A stretch of 8,908 nt of DNA from Bacteroidetes bacterium UBA1952 (GTDB lineage: Bacteria > Bacteroidota > Bacteroidia > Chitinophagales > Chitinophagaceae): contig DDEO01000097.1 of assembly GCA_002336725.1 (NCBI GenBank), forward strand, positions 6,704-15,611. Reading direction: 5' to 3'. The notes beneath the pieces were generated by a model that was given only the letters and a program-made list of their open reading frames with translations, made no database searches and was not told the DNA's origin. Positions 6,595 to 8,908 of the stretch are shown in pieces; the stretch's first letter is position 1, and every line of letters begins with the position of its first letter. The translations under genes and the position numbers were made by a program.

Positions 6595-7435
6595 AGGAAG
6601 AAGAAGGAAGAATAGAAAGAATCAGGAAGGCGGTGTTGGTACAGATGGCGGCCCGCCAGCTCATCTGCATGGTGTGGCGATAGTCGGCAAAGGAAGGATT
6701 TCGGAAACACTGCCGCGCCCATCGCAAGAACCAGAAAAGCACCGGCGAAAACAGTGCCAGCAACAGTGCAAAATGCAGCAGTCGCCCTATTTGATAAAAC
6801 CAATATCCCAAAAACAGAAACGCAAGCAGGTAGAGCGCGGCGCAGTACACAAAAGTTCCGCGCACACCCAGCATCGCCGAGAGCGTCCGGACACCATCCT
6901 GCCGGTCTTGTTCGTGTTGATAAATCTGCGTTACCGGGTAGAAAGCGCCGAGCAGCAAAGTGCTGACGACAAGGCCCCAGACGGGCGCTGTATCTTTTCC
7001 GGAAATCGCGGTGTAGGAAGCGAAATAAACCAGCGCACCCTGCGAGAGCGCCACGGTGAGATACCCCGCAAGAGGATATTTTTTCAGTCTCACGCCGCGA
7101 TAGCTGTAGAGGCGCGACAGAATGATGTAGAGCGCGATGCAAGCGGCAAAAAGCGGGCGTATCAAAAAAGAAAGCCCCACGGCCAGCGCATCTACCAACA
7201 GCGTCGCCCGGCCAACGGATTGCGGCACTTTTTCCGGAAATTCTACGCCGCCAATCGGGCCGGTGTCTTGGTCTTGCAGGCTGTTGTAGGCATTGCTCGA
7301 TGGATATACCAGCAGGTGCAGAATCGCAAACGAAAGCAGCGCCGGGAAGGGGTGAATTTCCGGAACCGTGGCCAGCGCCAGCAGAAAAACCGGCAGCAGC
7401 AGAAAGGAAAAAAGTATCCGGAAATGTTGAAGCAA
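6587..7435 (-). CDS. UbiA-family membrane prenyltransferase
   Basis: This hydrophobic 282-residue protein has about eight or nine predicted membrane segments, as in the UbiA superfamily, which moves a prenyl chain onto an aromatic or other acceptor. The first Asp-rich motif is NSLQDQD (51-57); Ser52 stands where NDxxD members have Asp. The second is YQHEQDRQDGVRTL (172-185), with Asp177 and Asp180. As first gene of the overlapping set ubiA - pks - methyltransferase, it probably acts on the PKS product, giving a membrane-bound prenylated phenol or quinone. Only a TTG (7435) provides a start at the right place; no in-frame ATG lies just upstream and none occurs before the first Asp motif. A tandem hairpin repeat stands about a dozen bases upstream. 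The exact start is therefore uncertain. Confidence 0.88.
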   Translation of the reverse strand: MLQHFRILFSFLLLPVFLLALATVPEIHPFPALLSFAILHLLVYPSSNAYNSLQDQDTGPIGGVEFPEKVPQSVGRATLLVDALAVGLSFLIRPLFAACIALYIILSRLYSYRGVRLKKYPLAGYLTVALSQGALVYFASYTAISGKDTAPVWGLVVSTLLLGAFYPVTQIYQHEQDRQDGVRTLSAMLGVRGTFVYCAALYLLAFLFLGYWFYQIGRLLHFALLLALFSPVLFWFLRWARQCFRNPSFADYRHTMQMSWRAAICTNTAFLILSILPSSSCG

Positions 7436-7446
7436 AAGTGTTGTGG

Positions 7447-7520
7447 CGGTGTGGGCCGCCCTATGTGGCAGCCCTGTTAATAACGGTGGTGGCCGCCCTA
7501 TGTGGCGGCCCTGTTAATGA
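7447..7520. repeat. 37-base tandem repeat with internal hairpin
   Basis: Two copies, 7447-7483 and 7484-7520, differ at about four bases. Each contains GGCCGCCCTATGTGGC followed by a G or A and then GCCCTGTTAAT. In the right-hand copy GGCCGCC (7491-7497) pairs exactly with GGCGGCC (7504-7510) around CTATGT; the left copy has one mismatch. On the transcribed minus strand this is the untranslated region just before the ubiA start, so it may limit read-through or translation. Confidence 0.85.
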
Positions 7521-7531
7521 CAGTTGATGGA

Positions 7532-7570
7532 TTTCCGGAAAAATCCGTTTGAATCCACGTCATCCGCGTT
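7532..7570. repeat. Intergenic TTTCCGGAAA site and degenerate GGAT-type repeats
   Basis: An intergenic palindrome TTTCCGGAAA is at 7532-7541. Read on the minus strand, the next bases contain three loosely related units (ACGCGGATG, ACGTGGATTC, AAACGGATTT) at a spacing of about 9-11 bases. They look like remnants of a short dispersed repeat; function unknown. Confidence 0.4.
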
Positions 7571-7577
7571 CCTTCAC

Positions 7578-7598
7578 GAAACATGAAACATGAAACAT
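7578..7598. repeat. Three perfect heptamers GAAACAT
   Basis: GAAACAT is repeated three times in tandem (7578-7584, 7585-7591, 7592-7598), immediately beyond the FMN reductase stop codon. It is a second heptanucleotide array in the window, different in sequence from the one at 71-154 but also A-rich with a GAAA core. Confidence 0.85.
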
Positions 7599-7601
7599 TT
7601 C

Positions 7602-8159
7602 TCACGCCGTATGCGCCTTCACCCAACGGGCGTAAGCGTCTATAAAATGTTGCACAAACTTCTGCGTGTCCTCGCTTTTGATATTTCCGGCATCGTCGAA
7701 GATGTCTGCGGCTTTGCCGATGTAGGCTTCGGGCTGCTGCATCATGGGGATGTTGAGGAAAACCGCGCTTTGCCGCAGGTGGTGATTGGCTCCAAAACCA
7801 CCGAGGGCGCTTGTGGAGACGCTCACCACGCCGCCCGGCTTGTCGTTCCACACACTTTTGCCATACGGGCGCGAGCCTACATCAAGCGCATTTTTCAGCC
7901 CGGCGGGCAGCGAGCGGTTGTATTCCGGCGTTACAAACAAAACCGCGTCGCAGGCGGCGATTTCTTTCCGGAAACGCGCCCAGGATTCCGGCAGGTTTGC
8001 GTCGTCGAGGTCGGGATTATAGAGGGGCAGGTCGTCGATTTCCACTATTTTCATCTCCAGCATTTCGGGCGCGAGAGCCGTCATCGCCTTCGCCATCATG
8101 CGGTTGTAGGAGCCTTTGCGCAAGCTTCCTACCAGAACAGCAACCTTCTTTTTGTGCAT
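7602..8159 (-). CDS. NADPH-dependent FMN reductase family flavoprotein
   Basis: The 185-residue product is a flavodoxin-like protein of the NADPH-dependent FMN/quinone/azo/chromate reductase family. GSLRKGSYN (11-19) is the FMN phosphate-binding loop. TPEYNRSLPAGLKNALD (77-93) is the second conserved flavin-binding segment, with the hallmark PEYN. It is cytosolic, with no signal peptide. A GTG directly upstream (8162) would add one Met; I chose the ATG at 8159. It follows the yqgE-like gene by 90 bases and precedes ubiA by 166 bases, so it may be part of the same long transcript, but repeats in the latter gap suggest a boundary. It could reduce quinones made by the operon, or be an unrelated housekeeping enzyme. 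A TTTCCGGAAA palindrome encodes FRKE at 63-66. Confidence 0.92.
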   Translation of the reverse strand: MHKKKVAVLVGSLRKGSYNRMMAKAMTALAPEMLEMKIVEIDDLPLYNPDLDDANLPESWARFRKEIAACDAVLFVTPEYNRSLPAGLKNALDVGSRPYGKSVWNDKPGGVVSVSTSALGGFGANHHLRQSAVFLNIPMMQQPEAYIGKAADIFDDAGNIKSEDTQKFVQHFIDAYARWVKAHTA

Positions 8160-8217
8160 CACGTCGTTTTTTTAAAGGGATTTTTACCTTTCTCAACAGT
8201 AAACCTGTGCCAGAAAT

Positions 8218-8229
8218 ATTTCCGGAAAT
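8218..8229. repeat. Intergenic palindrome ATTTCCGGAAAT
   Basis: A 12-base perfect palindrome, 20 bases beyond the yqgE stop and about 60 bases before the FMN reductase start. It is one of two full TTTCCGGAAA copies outside genes and shows that the motif is not tied to protein coding. Confidence 0.9.
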
Positions 8230-8249
8230 AAAGACCCTTCTTTTAAGCC

Positions 8250-8822
8250 CTAATTCAACTGCGGGTCAGGCGGCAGGTTTGCGAGGTTTTTATATTTTCC
8301 GCCCAGTGTTTCCAGGGCTTTGCGCCAGAGGTCTTCGCGCGGCGTTTCAAAGATTAGCTCGGCAGTTGCGTCGGCAAGCAGCCAACTACCCGATTGCAGT
8401 TCTTCCTCCAGCTGCCCTGCGCCCCAGCCGGAGTAGCCCAGATAAAACTGTACATCTGCGAGGGTTTTCACACCGGCAGAAACTTCTTCTTCCAGGCTTT
8501 CAAAAGCACTACCCCAATAGATGCCGGGCATGACCTCATGGCCGGTATCGGCTTTTTGGGCGCGTTGCAGGATGCAGATGGTATCGAGCTGCACCGGCCC
8601 GCCCTGATAAACACCGAGCGAAGCCATTTCAGATTCCGGAAACAGCGTGCCGATGTGCAGGTCGGTGGGGCGGTTCATCACAAAGCCAACCGTGCCTTCT
8701 TCGCCGTGTTCGCAGAGCAGGACAACCGTCCGGAAGAAATTAGGGTCGTGTAGAAAAGGCTCAGCGATGAGGAGTTTTCCGGCGCGGAGCGAAGTAGGGT
8801 CAGGGATAAATCCGGAGTGCAT
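8250..8822 (-). CDS. YqgE/AlgH family protein
   Basis: The 190-residue product matches the YqgE/AlgH (UPF0301) family in length and motifs. GKLLIAEPFLHDPNFFRTVV (15-34) is followed by EGTVGFVMNRP (42-52), YQGGPV (72-77) and FYLGYSGWGAGQLEEEL (126-142). The biochemical role of the family is not settled; AlgH was named for an effect on alginate production in Pseudomonas. There is no signal peptide. The ATG at 8822 gives the normal N-terminus. It is the first minus-strand gene in the window, preceded by at least 86 bases without a recognisable gene (8823-8908), where I see no convincing promoter. It is probably co-transcribed with the flavoprotein gene downstream. Confidence 0.93.
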   Translation of the reverse strand: MHSGFIPDPTSLRAGKLLIAEPFLHDPNFFRTVVLLCEHGEEGTVGFVMNRPTDLHIGTLFPESEMASLGVYQGGPVQLDTICILQRAQKADTGHEVMPGIYWGSAFESLEEEVSAGVKTLADVQFYLGYSGWGAGQLEEELQSGSWLLADATAELIFETPREDLWRKALETLGGKYKNLANLPPDPQLN

Positions 8823-8908
8823 AACAATTATTTAAAAAAAAATACCGGGATAGCCGCAGTATAGAAAACCCCGAAAATAAAACGCCCCGACCGATTGCCT
8901 TTCTAAGA

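Larger units (their letters stand above)
532..8642. repeat. Dispersed iterated palindrome TTTCCGGAAA
   Basis: Full 10-base copies start at 532, 713, 1065, 1169, 1190, 2995, 3269, 4051, 4803, 4868, 5335, 5957, 6996, 7231, 7532, 7965 and 8219 (17 copies). Cores TTCCGGAA with a changed outer base start at 2640, 3692, 7358 and 8634, giving 21 cores. Two copies, at 712-723 and 3268-3279, extend to TTTTCCGGAAAA. In genes the motif is read as FPE or IPE, SGK or SGN (SGI once), and FRK; mutY alone uses all three frames. Two copies are intergenic. Many half-sites (TTCCGGC and similar) also occur. The cause is unknown; see findings. Confidence 0.95.

Noticed and set aside
5950..6615. Plus-strand frame of 221 codons opposite the polyketide synthase
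   Set aside because: Antisense to a gene with an intact catalytic triad; no recognisable domain.
6273..7142. Minus-strand frame of 289 codons overlapping ubiA and pks
   Set aside because: Out of frame with both recognised genes, with a mixed composition and no motif.
6533..7480. Plus-strand frame of 315 codons opposite ubiA
   Set aside because: The product is a very basic, Gln/Arg-rich sequence typical of reading a membrane protein gene backwards.
8823..8908. Bacteroidota-type promoter before yqgE
   Set aside because: A TATTTTCG near 8872-8879 on the minus strand is close to the TAnnTTTG element, but I find no convincing -33 partner.

Overview
The window looks like ordinary chromosomal DNA of a member of the Bacteroidota with moderately high GC. 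The main evidence is the plus-strand run mutY - ssb - gldE, a gene order typical of that phylum. GldE is a Bacteroidota-specific member of the CNNM/CorC family. Weak Shine-Dalgarno signals and the short hairpin repeats between genes fit this. I cannot name a genus; a Saprospiria- or Chitinophagia-like lineage is a guess.

Layout. Positions 1-66 hold the first codons of a possible minus-strand gene that runs off the left edge. Positions 67-228 are a divergent intergenic region carrying twelve in-register heptamers. Positions 229-3331 hold mutY (adenine glycosylase), ssb (single-strand binding protein) and gldE (CBS/CorC membrane protein), all on the plus strand. Everything from 3342 to 8822 is on the minus strand and meets gldE tail to tail with a 10-base gap. 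In transcription order the minus genes are a YqgE/AlgH protein, an NADPH-dependent FMN reductase-like flavoprotein, a UbiA-type prenyltransferase, a type III polyketide synthase, a class I SAM methyltransferase and an FAD-dependent oxidoreductase of the geranylgeranyl reductase/monooxygenase type.

The last four minus genes read as one biosynthetic operon. The ubiA and pks genes overlap by 8 bases. The pks and methyltransferase genes overlap by 4 bases (ATGA). Type III PKS plus methyltransferase plus flavoprotein recalls the Streptomyces SrsABC set, which makes methylated phenolic lipids and quinones. The added UbiA suggests that a prenyl group is attached, or that an alkylated aromatic is a substrate. 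The product is unknown.

The most unusual signal is not a gene. The palindrome TTTCCGGAAA occurs 17 times, and its 8-base core TTCCGGAA 21 times, in 8.9 kb; chance would give about 0.14 cores. It sits in genes on both strands, in all three reading frames (read as FPE, SGK/SGN or FRK) and between genes, so the DNA sequence itself appears to be kept. This resembles the highly iterated palindrome HIP1 of cyanobacteria but has a different sequence. The window also holds a cluster of small hairpins between two operon genes (4476-4786), a 37-base tandem repeat before ubiA and two heptamer arrays.
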